From NCBI RefSeq assembly GCF_003460605.1, contig NZ_QTVN01000008.1, positions 1-64,000 of the forward strand: a stretch of DNA of 64,000 nucleotides. The letters are read 5' to 3'. A model generated the notes under the pieces. It had not been told where the DNA came from. It saw only the letters and a program-made list of their open reading frames with translations, and did not search any database. Shown here in pieces: positions 15,673-24,196 of this stretch. The position numbers were made by a program, and so were the translations under genes. The DNA is from Ruminococcus sp. AF31-8BH. GTDB lineage: Bacteria > Bacillota > Clostridia > Lachnospirales > Lachnospiraceae. Positions within the stretch are counted from its first letter, which is position 1. Every line of letters begins with the position of its first letter.

Positions 15673-16530
15673 TTACTCCACTGCGTGAAGATTCTTCATA
15701 GATAAATCCATAATAGGAGCAGAATGGGTAAGTGCTCCGCTTGATACATAATTTACACCCAAACCGGTAAGTCTGGCAATGTTTTCTTTTGTAACATTTC
15801 CGGAAACTTCGATTTCGGCACGTCCGGCAATGTAATCAATGGATTCCTTCAGCTGCCCGGTGGTCATATTATCCAGCATGATAATGTCAGCGCCTGCCTC
15901 TACAGCCTCTTTTACCATATCAAGATTCTCCACTTCCACTTCGATTTTGCGGACAAAAGGTGCGTAGGCCTTTGCCATGGAAATTGCCTGCTTCACTCCG
16001 CCAGCTGCGCCGATGTGGTTGTCTTTCAGAAGAACGCCGTCGGAAAGGTTGTAGCGGTGATTATTTCCTCCGCCGATGCGTACGGAATATTTCTCGAAAA
16101 TACGGTTGTTCGGTGAGGTCTTTCTGGTATCCAGAAGCTTGATTCCGGTACCTTCCAGAAGGGCTGCCACCTGGCTTGTGTAAGTGGCGATTCCGCTCAT
16201 TCTCTGAAGATAGTTAAGGGCGGTTCTTTCGCCGCAGAGCAGCACGCGGATGTCTCCGTAAACTTTTCCAATCAGCTGTTTGTTTTCTACATGGTCGCCG
16301 TCTTTTACGTAGAATTCAGCCTTTGTGGATGGATCCAGAAGTGTAAAAACACGCTCAAAAACCTGCAGTCCGCAGATGATTCCGTCCTGCTTGCAGATAA
16401 GGTCTACCACGCCTGGGGTAGGAGTTGGCATAACGCTGTTGGTGGATACGTCTTCGCTTGTGATATCTTCTTTTAATGCGCTTAAAATAAATGGGTCAAC
16501 ATTTAACCCAAGAGTTACCTGATCAAACAT
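15673..16530 (-). CDS. nadC: Nicotinate-nucleotide pyrophosphorylase (carboxylating)
   Basis: The 285-residue enzyme converts quinolinate and PRPP to nicotinate mononucleotide, CO2 and PPi. Seen: LKEDITSEDVSTN near the N-terminus, GERTALNYLQRMSGIAT, the phosphate/quinolinate site TRKTSPNNRI, the GGGNNHRYNLSDGVLLKDNH block and EVEVENLDM. Length is normal. The ATG at 16530 overlaps the 3' end of nadB by 8 bp, so translation is probably coupled. A longer in-frame extension upstream lies wholly inside nadB and is rejected. Confidence 0.95.
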   Translation of the reverse strand: MFDQVTLGLNVDPFILSALKEDITSEDVSTNSVMPTPTPGVVDLICKQDGIICGLQVFERVFTLLDPSTKAEFYVKDGDHVENKQLIGKVYGDIRVLLCGERTALNYLQRMSGIATYTSQVAALLEGTGIKLLDTRKTSPNNRIFEKYSVRIGGGNNHRYNLSDGVLLKDNHIGAAGGVKQAISMAKAYAPFVRKIEVEVENLDMVKEAVEAGADIIMLDNMTTGQLKESIDYIAGRAEIEVSGNVTKENIARLTGLGVNYVSSGALTHSAPIMDLSMKNLHAVE

Positions 16531-17935
16531 ATAAAAATTCCTTTCTGTTGGCTGTATTTGCGCCAAGTGTGATGGCTTCGGTTGCAAGGTGATGGTAAGC
16601 TTCGGCAAGGGCCTGCTGGTCTTCGTACTGGTGAAGGTCTACATGGGAAGCTAAGTAGTCTGCAGTAATTTGTGTATCGTGAATATCTGCAGTATTGGCT
16701 GCTGCATATGTATTGGACATCTCTGTGATGCTGCTATCTGTGCCGCAGTCTGCCGCGTCATCTGTCTGTGAAAAAACATTTTTTGCCATATCCTGTGCTG
16801 CCCGTTTGGCGAAAACAAGGCTTTCCAGCAGGGAATTGCTTGCCAGTCGGTTTTTGCCGTGGACGCCGTTGCATGCGGCTTCGCCTACTACATAAAGATT
16901 TTCCATGGAGGAACGGCTCTGGTGGTCAACCTTTACGCCGCCCATGAAGTAGTGCTGTGCTGGAACCACAGGGATGCATTCTTTGAAAACATCATAGCCC
17001 ATTTCTTTGCAGTGTTCAACAATGTTTGGAAAATGGTGACGGAGAGTTTCTTCCGGGATGGTACGCAGATCTTCCCACACAAAATCTGTGCCATCCTTTG
17101 CCATCTGCTCGTGGATTTTTTCAGAAAGAAGGTCGCGGGGCAGAAGCTCGTTGGTGAAACGGTTCATATTTTTGTCGTATAATTTGGCACCTTCGCCTCT
17201 GACAGACTCGGAAATCAGGAAGCTGCGGTCTTCCGGGCGTCTGGTATAGAAGGTGGTTGGGTGAATCTGTACATAATCTGGATTCTGCAGTTCAATTCCA
17301 TGCTTGCGGGCAATGGCAAGAGAATCGCCGGTAAGGTGGCGGAAATTGGTGGAATGCCGGTAAAGTCCGCCTACTCCACCGCTTGCCATAACTGTACAGG
17401 AAGCAGTTACGGTATCAAGGGAACCGTCCGGGCGGCGGATCACAGCACCGTAGCAGTGGTTGTCTTTTTCCAGGATATCTACCATGGTGGTGTATTCCAG
17501 AAGCTCAACATTGGAAAGCTTCTGAACTTCCCGGAGCAGGGAACTGGTGATTTCTTTGCCGGTGACATCCTCATGGAAAATAATGCGGTTGGTGGAATGG
17601 GCGCCTTCTTTGGTGTAGGAAAGGCTGCCGTCCTCATTACGTTCGAAACGTGCGCCGTAGGAAACCAGATCTTTGACTACTTCCGGGGAAGTTTTGATCA
17701 TGATTTCTACTGATTTTTTGTCATTTTCGTAATGACCGGCTTTCATGGTGTCTTCGAAAAAGCTGTCGTAATCGGATTCTTCTTTCAGCATACACATACC
17801 GCCCTGTGCAAGGTAGGAGTCGTTGCTGGTCAGATCGGACTTGGTGATAATGGTAATTTTTTTATCGCGGGGAAGCTGGAGGGCACAGTAAAGGCCGGAG
17901 CAGCCGGAGCCTGCGATGAGAATATCTGTTTTCAT
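16523..17935 (-). CDS. nadB: L-aspartate oxidase
   Basis: The 470-residue flavoenzyme oxidises L-aspartate to iminoaspartate, the first step of de novo NAD synthesis. The FAD motif ILIAGSGCSGLYCAL is at the N-terminus; SYLAQGGM, the catalytic-region THSTNRIIFHEDVTG-like segment, HPTTFY, RGEGAKLYD and the GEAACNGVHGKNRLASNSLLE block are present. The C-terminal helical domain is shorter than in E. coli NadB. ATG 17935 has AAAAAAGGAAC upstream; a longer frame to 18070 would run through the operator and is rejected. Order nadB-nadC-niaR. Confidence 0.94.
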   Translation of the reverse strand: MKTDILIAGSGCSGLYCALQLPRDKKITIITKSDLTSNDSYLAQGGMCMLKEESDYDSFFEDTMKAGHYENDKKSVEIMIKTSPEVVKDLVSYGARFERNEDGSLSYTKEGAHSTNRIIFHEDVTGKEITSSLLREVQKLSNVELLEYTTMVDILEKDNHCYGAVIRRPDGSLDTVTASCTVMASGGVGGLYRHSTNFRHLTGDSLAIARKHGIELQNPDYVQIHPTTFYTRRPEDRSFLISESVRGEGAKLYDKNMNRFTNELLPRDLLSEKIHEQMAKDGTDFVWEDLRTIPEETLRHHFPNIVEHCKEMGYDVFKECIPVVPAQHYFMGGVKVDHQSRSSMENLYVVGEAACNGVHGKNRLASNSLLESLVFAKRAAQDMAKNVFSQTDDAADCGTDSSITEMSNTYAAANTADIHDTQITADYLASHVDLHQYEDQQALAEAYHHLATEAITLGANTANRKEFLYV

Positions 17936-18041
17936 AGTTGGGTTCCTTTTTTGATAATTTGAATTTGGGGGCAGACGGCAGACGCGAAATGGAAAGTGTT
18001 CTGGCTGCCTGCAGCGTTTTTTGCCGGGTGACATGCCCTGT

Positions 18042-18119
18042 AGTATAACACTAAAGTTTACACTTGACAAGATATCTGTAAACTTTTTGGTTGACAGTGA
18101 GGAGGAAGGAGAATATAAT
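18042..18119. promoter_or_regulatory. Divergent nadB / nadA promoters with candidate NiaR operator
   Basis: For nadA: TTGACA (18091-18096) and TATAAT (18114-18119), 17 bp apart. For nadB on the minus strand: TTGTCA (18065-18070) and TATACT (18042-18047), also 17 bp apart. A perfect inverted repeat, AAAGTTTACA at 18053-18062 and TGTAAACTTT at 18077-18086, overlaps the nadB promoter and ends 4 bp before the nadA -35. niaR in the same operon makes NiaR the obvious candidate binder; this is inference. Confidence 0.78.
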
Positions 18120-18156
18120 CCTAAGAAAATGCCCGAAAACAGGAGAAAAAATAATT

Positions 18157-19077
18157 ATGATGACTACAAGACAACTGCAGGATGAAATTCTGCGTTTAAA
18201 GAAAGAAAAAGACATCTGCATTCTTGCCCACGCATATCAGAGCCAGGAAATTCTGGAGGTGGCAGATTATACAGGAGATTCTTACGGACTGAGCCAGCAG
18301 GCGGCCAAAGCGCCTCAGAAAAATGTGCTGATGTGCGGAGTTCGTTTTATGGCAGAGACGGTGAAGATTCTTTCCCCGGAGAAAACGGTTTACCTTTCCA
18401 ACAGCGGCGCCGGATGTCCAATGGCGGAGCAGCTGGATGTGGAGATGCTTTCTGCGCTGAAGGCGTCCAACCCGGATTATACAGTTGTGGCTTATATTAA
18501 CACCACCTCAGAGCTGAAAACGATTTGCGATGTGTGCGTAACTTCTTCATCGGCTGTGAAGATCGTGAGGAACATTGATAACGATAAGATTTTGTTTATC
18601 CCGGATTGCAATCTGGGAGCCTGGGTGGAGAAGCAGGTGCCTGAGAAAACATTTAAGTTTGTTCACGGCGGATGTCCTACCCATCTAAGAATGTCTGTCA
18701 GAGATGTGAAAAAGGCCCGGGCAGCGCACCCGGAGGCGAAACTCCTGGTTCACCCGGAGTGCCTGTCAGAAGTTTCCGCCATGGCAGATTATATCGGAAG
18801 CACAACCGGAATCATGAAGTATGCCAAAGAAAGTGATGCCAAAGAGTTCATCATTGGCACAGAAAACAGTATTGTACAGCATCTTCAGTTCGAGTGCCCG
18901 GACAAGAAGTTCTACCCGCTTTCCAAAGACTGCGTATGCCACAACATGAAGCTGACCACCCTGATGGATGTTTACAACTGCGTCCGCGGCCAGGGCGGTG
19001 AGGAAATTAAGCTGGATGAAACTGTGAGGATGAAGGCGAAGGCTTGTATTGATACGATGCTCACGCTGGGGGAGTAG
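18157..19077 (+). CDS. nadA: Quinolinate synthase
   Basis: The 306-residue 4Fe-4S enzyme condenses iminoaspartate with dihydroxyacetone phosphate to quinolinate. The three-fold NadA repeats and Cys ligands are visible: SGAGCPMAEQL (C87), the GGCPTHLRM block and KDCVCHNMK near residue 263. Also AHAYQSQEI and GDSYGLSQ of the substrate site. AGGAGA precedes ATG 18157. It is transcribed divergently from nadB across a shared operator; all three de novo enzymes are thus in one locus. Confidence 0.95.
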   Translation: MMTTRQLQDEILRLKKEKDICILAHAYQSQEILEVADYTGDSYGLSQQAAKAPQKNVLMCGVRFMAETVKILSPEKTVYLSNSGAGCPMAEQLDVEMLSALKASNPDYTVVAYINTTSELKTICDVCVTSSSAVKIVRNIDNDKILFIPDCNLGAWVEKQVPEKTFKFVHGGCPTHLRMSVRDVKKARAAHPEAKLLVHPECLSEVSAMADYIGSTTGIMKYAKESDAKEFIIGTENSIVQHLQFECPDKKFYPLSKDCVCHNMKLTTLMDVYNCVRGQGGEEIKLDETVRMKAKACIDTMLTLGE

Positions 19078-19713
19078 CTACAACTCCCCAATCAATTTTT
19101 CCAGCCTCTGCGCAAACTGTCCAATGTGCAGTCCATCTATAAGGCGGTGGTTTACCTCTATAGAAATGCCAAGTTCCAGGCGGTCGCCGTTTGGGACGTA
19201 TTTTCCCCAGGCGATGCGGGGGATGGAGTCGTTTTTGCTGTCGGGGGAGGAAAAATCGCGCTCATTTGTGAGTGCGGTAAGGTCTAACCAGGGCAGGCAG
19301 GAGAAGTAGATTACACGGTCGGTTTCCTGGGAGGTATCCAGGAAAAACTGCTGGGCGGCACTGCGTTTTCTGGCTTCTTCGTTGAATTCTGCAAGTGAAC
19401 CCATGGTCGGCATGGTAACAATGTGGAAATATTCGCTGTCTTTTTTCAGATCGGTAAAGCTGGGGATGCGCGGATCCAGATAAAAGACCTGTTCTCCTCT
19501 TATGGTATATCGAAATGCTTCCACGTCATTAATTGCCTGGGTGCACAGATAGACCAGCGAATAATAAAATGACAGATGATGCTTTTTCACGTAGGCGTAT
19601 AACGGTGCGACATCTATGCGGAACGTTACCATATAATAGGGATTGGATGCATGGCTGAAGAAATCAAAAATTTCTTTTCGTTTCCAGGTGGAAAGGTCGA
19701 TCTGTTTTTCCAT
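19078..19713 (-). CDS. Chloramphenicol acetyltransferase-family protein
   Basis: The 211-residue protein follows the CAT fold order: WKRKEIFDFFSHASNPYYMVTFRID at the start, FYYSLVYLCTQAIN in the centre and the catalytic NHRLIDGLHIGQF (HxxxDG) at the end. Many gut Firmicutes encode CAT-like proteins that do not give chloramphenicol resistance; residues that bind chloramphenicol cannot be checked by eye, so resistance should not be assumed. The stop codon abuts the nadA stop (tail to tail, 0 bp), and no terminator separates them. GGAGG lies before ATG 19713. Confidence 0.85.
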   Translation of the reverse strand: MEKQIDLSTWKRKEIFDFFSHASNPYYMVTFRIDVAPLYAYVKKHHLSFYYSLVYLCTQAINDVEAFRYTIRGEQVFYLDPRIPSFTDLKKDSEYFHIVTMPTMGSLAEFNEEARKRSAAQQFFLDTSQETDRVIYFSCLPWLDLTALTNERDFSSPDSKNDSIPRIAWGKYVPNGDRLELGISIEVNHRLIDGLHIGQFAQRLEKLIGEL

Positions 19714-19738
19714 GAATGTGTACCTCCGTATAGTATTC

Positions 19739-19777
19739 GGGGAGGCCGCAGCTTGTTTGGAGCTGGGAAGCCTCCCC
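19739..19777 (-). terminator. Hairpin downstream of the CAP-domain gene
   Basis: GGGGAGGC and GCCTCCCC form the outer stem with an inner CAGCT/AGCTG stem. On the minus strand it follows the stop of the CAP gene by 12 bp. No T-run follows, so terminator strength is uncertain; it also lies just before the CAT-like gene start. Confidence 0.5.
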
Positions 19778-19788
19778 TTAGTTTTATG

Positions 19789-22452
19789 TTATTTAGCTCT
19801 GCCTCTTTTTACCGCACTGGATGGACCATATATTGCTTTTTTGTTGACTACACGGTATGGGAGCAGCTTGTAGCTATAAACAGTGCCTCTTCTGGTGCTA
19901 ACTGTGTACGTAGTAGTTCTGGAAGAAAGTTTCTTTATTCGTTTGAAAGAACCATTTCCAGTCTTTTGATACAGCAAGTAGCCGCTGGCACCGGAAACTC
20001 TCCGCCAGGAAATGGTTTGCCTTCTTGTGGTTGTTTTTAAAGTAAGTGCTGGTCTGGAAAGGGTTGGTGTTGCGGATACAGCTCTGGCATAGGCGCTGTA
20101 AATGTAACTGGAACCCACTTTTCTGCAGGCGCGAACTCTGTAGGTGTATTTGGTACCTACCAAAACTCTTGTATCTTTGTAAGAAAATGTTCTGGAATTC
20201 AGTGTTTTAAGCCTGGTATATCTGCCAGAACCAGTTTGTCTGTAAATAATGTAGCTCTGAGCATTTGCAACTCTCTTCCAACTGATGGTGACGCTGTTCC
20301 ATGCCGTTGCCAGCTTCGCTGTTGGCCTGGACAAAGTTGGTTTCGGAGTTGGAGTGGCGGTTGGCTTTGGCGTCGGCGTAGCGGTCGGCTTCGGAGTTGG
20401 CGTAGCGGTCGGTTTCGGAGTCGGCGTTGCCGTCGGTTTCGGAGTCGGCGTTGCAGTTGGCGCAGGTGCCACAATTTTGAAATTCACTGTCACGCTTGCG
20501 AAGTAATTATTCAATCCGGTAATCGTAACCGATCCGGTTCCCACCTTTGTATTATTGCTCCAGGAAAGGGTATAATCCGTTCCTTCCTTCAGTACAGTAG
20601 AACCAAATTTTACAGTCGGCTTTGGATTCAGTGCACTTCCTTTATAAGTCTGGTTTCCAATCGCAGAAACTGCACATCTTTTCAAAGAAGTCATATTTCT
20701 GGATTCTCCGGTATAATTTCCTGTATATTCAATGGTAAAAGCAAGAATCTCATTATCAGAAGATCCCCAGACAGAATAAAATTCCATGCAGTCAGACGGA
20801 ATCTGAGTGCCCTTGTAAGTAACGACTACATTATTTTTCAGGAAATCCAACATGCTTCCATTGCCGAAATTTGTCTTTGTAACTTTGACCGTCTCGCCTG
20901 AAACTTTAATCGGATTGATGGTAAAATATTTTCTCACACCGCTTCTGTAAAGACCAATTCCGCTAATCTCTACATAAGGCTTGTTGTATCTGGAACTTGC
21001 ATTCTTATTATTGCCGTAAGAAAGGACGTAATCTTTATCCTTTTTCAAAAGCACGCCGTCCAGGGTAACGGTGGGCTCCGGCTTAAACTCTTTTCCAGGA
21101 GCATAGTCATATGTAGGAATATTGCCGATTACAGCGGTATGAATCGGTGTGGTATCAATATAAAAATGGCTGTTTTTCTCGTCTTTGAAGTTTCCCTTGC
21201 CAGTAACAGTAATGTATGCGTTACCCTGCTGATTATTATTGCTCCAGGAAAGCGTATAATCTTTGCCCTCTGTCAGTGTTTTTTCCTTCCAGGTGACAGT
21301 TGGCTTGGGAGTCAGCGGCGTTCCCTTATAAATATAAGAGGACTGGTCAAAAGTAATTTCTGCATCTCGGATTGAAGCATTGTAAATGAAAAAATAGGAG
21401 GTCAGGGTGCCTTTGTAAAGACCAAGACCTTTAATTGTGTAGCTGGCTCTTCCGGCATTCACATTGTTTTCAAAAGAAACCGTGTAGTCCTTTCCCTGTG
21501 TCAGCGTCTGACTGTTGAAAGTAACTGTTACAGCAGGTGTTGCTGCGCTTCCCGTGTAGTTATAGGAACGAGGGGAAATATTGTAATATGCATTATTCAG
21601 ATCAAAATATGCATTCAGCTGTGCCGTCAGGGACTTGGTTGGTGCAGACTTCATAGATGCTGTAACCGTAGTAGTTCCTGCATTTTTCAGCTGAATTACG
21701 CCGTTCTGGTTTACAGAAGCAATTGCGGAATCTCCGGTTGACCAGTTAAAGGATGTTGGATCCAGAACGGATTTCATATAAGAAAATCCTGCGCATGTCA
21801 CATAGATTTTCATCGTTTTCTGTGCTTCGGTAAAGCTTACAGGGGAAGTTTCACTGAAACTGATATTTACCAGATCCGGAAGTGCGGAAATGGTGGGGGA
21901 AACCTTCTGATTTGCCGGCTGTGAACAGATCTGCGCAGCATGAGAAGAAAAGCACTGTATCCAGTAAAGTGCCCCATTCTGGTAAAAGCATCCGATTCCT
22001 GCAGATACATTTCCAGAAGCCATAATATTGGTACGATGGCCAGAGGAATTCATCCAGGAGTTCATAACATCTTCCGGAGATACCTGATTAATTGCCAGGT
22101 TTTCACTTGAGTTATACCCGAAATATGGAAAAGCAGTCATACAGCTGGCGCCGTTTGGACGGGTATGGGACGCGTAAAGAGTCAGTTCCTGGGCTCTTGT
22201 CATGGCGCATTCCAGAAGATTTTTGTCCATAGTTACGGGCTGCAGGTTTGATTTCGCACGTTCCTGGTTCACTAGATTCAGAACCTCATATGCGTAATCG
22301 TAACGTCTGATTCCTTCTGCCAGCTTCACATCGATCAGGCTGTTGTCAGTTGCCGCCTGAACTTTAGTTGCCTGTCCCGGAGTCAGTAATAGCAAAAGAA
22401 GCAGGCAAAAAACTGTTCCAAGAAGGTAATGATTTGTCTTTTTCTGTTTCAT
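19789..22452 (-). CDS. Large secreted CAP/SCP-domain protein with Ig-like and Fn3-like repeats
   Basis: The 887-residue product has a signal peptide (about 1-33), a CAP domain (about 50-175: LNLVNQERAKSNLQPVTMD, ASHTRPNG, SGHRTNIMA, WIQCFS), a Big_2-like Ig domain (about 190-285), and four or more beta-rich modules of the type GTPLTPKPTVTWKEKTLTEG with repeated KDYTLSWSNN segments (about 290-665). A (TPTPKPTA)5 linker follows (about 665-705), then two Fn3-like domains and a basic C-terminus. It is exported, probably wall-interacting. CAP proteins in bacteria are of varied function, and a catalytic role is not shown. No LPxTG is seen. GGAGGAG lies before ATG 22452. Confidence 0.82.
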   Translation of the reverse strand: MKQKKTNHYLLGTVFCLLLLLLLTPGQATKVQAATDNSLIDVKLAEGIRRYDYAYEVLNLVNQERAKSNLQPVTMDKNLLECAMTRAQELTLYASHTRPNGASCMTAFPYFGYNSSENLAINQVSPEDVMNSWMNSSGHRTNIMASGNVSAGIGCFYQNGALYWIQCFSSHAAQICSQPANQKVSPTISALPDLVNISFSETSPVSFTEAQKTMKIYVTCAGFSYMKSVLDPTSFNWSTGDSAIASVNQNGVIQLKNAGTTTVTASMKSAPTKSLTAQLNAYFDLNNAYYNISPRSYNYTGSAATPAVTVTFNSQTLTQGKDYTVSFENNVNAGRASYTIKGLGLYKGTLTSYFFIYNASIRDAEITFDQSSYIYKGTPLTPKPTVTWKEKTLTEGKDYTLSWSNNNQQGNAYITVTGKGNFKDEKNSHFYIDTTPIHTAVIGNIPTYDYAPGKEFKPEPTVTLDGVLLKKDKDYVLSYGNNKNASSRYNKPYVEISGIGLYRSGVRKYFTINPIKVSGETVKVTKTNFGNGSMLDFLKNNVVVTYKGTQIPSDCMEFYSVWGSSDNEILAFTIEYTGNYTGESRNMTSLKRCAVSAIGNQTYKGSALNPKPTVKFGSTVLKEGTDYTLSWSNNTKVGTGSVTITGLNNYFASVTVNFKIVAPAPTATPTPKPTATPTPKPTATPTPKPTATPTPKPTATPTPKPTLSRPTAKLATAWNSVTISWKRVANAQSYIIYRQTGSGRYTRLKTLNSRTFSYKDTRVLVGTKYTYRVRACRKVGSSYIYSAYARAVSATPTLSRPALTLKTTTRRQTISWRRVSGASGYLLYQKTGNGSFKRIKKLSSRTTTYTVSTRRGTVYSYKLLPYRVVNKKAIYGPSSAVKRGRAK
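20337..20462 (-). repeat. Tandem 24-bp repeats encoding TPTPKPTA
   Basis: Five near-identical 24-bp units inside the CAP-domain gene encode a Pro/Thr linker. Such repeats are prone to slippage and can vary in number between strains. Confidence 0.85.
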
Positions 22453-22582
22453 AAAGCTCCTCCTTCGTAAACATAAATTTCTTTGCTTTCATTTTACACA
22501 ATTCAGAAAAGTTTTCAATTATAAGTTGAAAAAAGCCGTTAAAAAAATTTCCCTAAGCCCCACAGAATTGAGCTGCACAAAA

Positions 22583-22610
22583 TTGACACCACCCATTGGA
22601 TGAATATAAT
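22583..22610 (+). promoter_or_regulatory. Promoter of the lysR-type gene
   Basis: TTGACA (22583-22588) and TATAAT (22605-22610), spacing 16 bp, lie 55 bp before the ATG. Confidence 0.75.
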
Positions 22611-22665
22611 AAAATTATATTTACAAAACGTTATAACAAGTAGAATTTACGGAGGCAGAGCACCT

Positions 22666-23538
22666 ATGGAACTGAGAGTACTGCGTTATTTTTTGACTGT
22701 GGCAAAGGAGCAGAGCTTTACTAAGGCTGCGGAACAACTGCATATAACCCAGCCCACCCTTTCCAGACAGCTGGCGGCGCTGGAGGAGGAGCTTGGAACT
22801 GCGCTTTTTAACAGAGGCGGACGCTGCATCACGCTGACCGCTGCAGGACTGCTTCTGAAGAGGCGGGCGCTGGAAATTATGGATCTGGAAGATAAAATCA
22901 TTGACGAAATCAAAGGGAACGAGGACGTGATCGAAGGCGTTATTACCATCGGTTGCGGCGAGTTTGCGGCAGTGGAAATCCTTGCGCAGATCAGTCGGTC
23001 CTTTAAGGAAAAATACCCACTGGTTCAGATTGCCCTGCATACAGGAACCGCGGATACCATTCTGGAAATGATGAATAAAGGTCTGGTAGATATCGGGCTG
23101 TTTCTGGAACCGGTAAGTACGGAAAATCTTGAATATATCAGAATCCCGGACAGCGACCAGTGGGTGGTGGGAATGCGCCCGGATGATCCTCTTGCGGAAA
23201 AAGAAGTTGTCACAAAACAGGATCTTCTGAATCTTCCCCTTATTCTTCCAGAGCGTCTTGGAATCCAGAGTGAGCTTGCCAACTGGTTCGGAAAAGATTT
23301 TGAAAAGCTGAACCTATCTTTTACCAGCAATCTGGGAACCAACGCGGGAGTGATGGCGATGTACGGGCTGGCCTACCCTGTTTCCATCCAGGGTGCCGCA
23401 AAATACTGGCGGGAGGATCTGCTGGTTCAAAGACGCCTGTATCCGGAAATAACGTCCAGCACTGTAATCGCCTGGCGGCGAAACATCCCCTATTCCAGGG
23501 CAATCCAGCTGTTTATAGAGGAGATAAATGCCTTTTAG
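22666..23538 (+). CDS. LysR-family transcriptional regulator
   Basis: The 290-residue protein has a textbook LysR winged-helix N-terminus (MELRVLRYFLTVAKEQSFTKAAE, then TQPTLSRQLAALEEELGTALF) and a periplasmic-binding-like effector domain from about 90 (VEGVITIGCGEFAAVEIL). ATG 22666 follows CGGAGG. It lies upstream of, and co-directional with, a flavodoxin and a CMD-cupin gene; a T-N11-A-type box at 23555-23575 precedes them, so it is likely their activator. Confidence 0.9.
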   Translation: MELRVLRYFLTVAKEQSFTKAAEQLHITQPTLSRQLAALEEELGTALFNRGGRCITLTAAGLLLKRRALEIMDLEDKIIDEIKGNEDVIEGVITIGCGEFAAVEILAQISRSFKEKYPLVQIALHTGTADTILEMMNKGLVDIGLFLEPVSTENLEYIRIPDSDQWVVGMRPDDPLAEKEVVTKQDLLNLPLILPERLGIQSELANWFGKDFEKLNLSFTSNLGTNAGVMAMYGLAYPVSIQGAAKYWREDLLVQRRLYPEITSSTVIAWRRNIPYSRAIQLFIEEINAF

Positions 23539-23554
23539 GCATAATATAAAATAC

Positions 23555-23594
23555 ATTATAAGTATTAGTAATAATTTAAGAATGGCATTATAAT
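23555..23594 (+). promoter_or_regulatory. LysR-type box and -10 of the flavodoxin operon
   Basis: ATTAT-N11-ATAAT (23555-23575) fits the LysR T-N11-A rule. A TATAAT (23589-23594) follows with no good -35 (TAGTAA at the right spacing), typical of an activator-dependent promoter. Confidence 0.5.
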
Positions 23595-23712
23595 TGTAAC
23601 TGTAAAGAAAATGAACAGCTACCTATGATTAATATGTGATGACAGGATGAAACAGATTTTTCCTGGCATAAACAGGTAAGCAGAGAAAGCATGCTCAAAG
23701 GAGGCAGCAATT

Positions 23713-24183
23713 ATGGAAAAAAAACTTGTGGCATATTTCAGTGCAAGCGGCACAACAAAGAAAACAGCAGAAATGGTTGCAGAGGCAGCCGGAGCTGATT
23801 TATATGAGATCACACCTGCAGTTGCATATACAAAGACTGACCTTAACTGGATGGACAAAAAATCCAGAAGCAGCGTGGAAATGAACGACAAAAAGATCAG
23901 ACCTGAGATGACAGACACAGATGCCGGAATTGAAAATTATGACGAGATTCTTCTGGGATTCCCAATCTGGTGGTATGTGGCACCGACAATTATCAATACG
24001 TTCCTTGAGAAATATGATTTCTCCGGCAAGAAGATTATTCTGTTCGCTACATCAGGCGGAAGCGGATTTGGAAACACCATCTCCGAGTTACAGCCGTCCG
24101 CACCGGGTGCTGAATTTGTAGAAGGAAGACTTCTGAACCGTGCAAATAAACAGGAAATTGAGAAATGGGTAAAATCACTGTAG
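23713..24183 (+). CDS. Flavodoxin
   Basis: The 156-residue protein has the FMN phosphate loop FSASGTTKKTAEM at the N-terminus, the DEILLGFPIWWYVAPTII loop and FATSGGSGFGNT, as in flavodoxins of the Lachnospiraceae/Lactobacillales type. It carries electrons at low potential to redox enzymes in the cytoplasm. AAGGAGG precedes the ATG. It is 13 bp upstream of the CMD-cupin gene, and both are probably under the LysR protein. Confidence 0.9.
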   Translation: MEKKLVAYFSASGTTKKTAEMVAEAAGADLYEITPAVAYTKTDLNWMDKKSRSSVEMNDKKIRPEMTDTDAGIENYDEILLGFPIWWYVAPTIINTFLEKYDFSGKKIILFATSGGSGFGNTISELQPSAPGAEFVEGRLLNRANKQEIEKWVKSL

Positions 24184-24196
24184 GAGGTTGAAAATA

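Noticed and set aside
19078..19713. Chloramphenicol resistance determinant
   Set aside because: Only family membership and HxxxDG can be seen; chromosomal CAT-like proteins often lack this activity, so no resistance claim is made.
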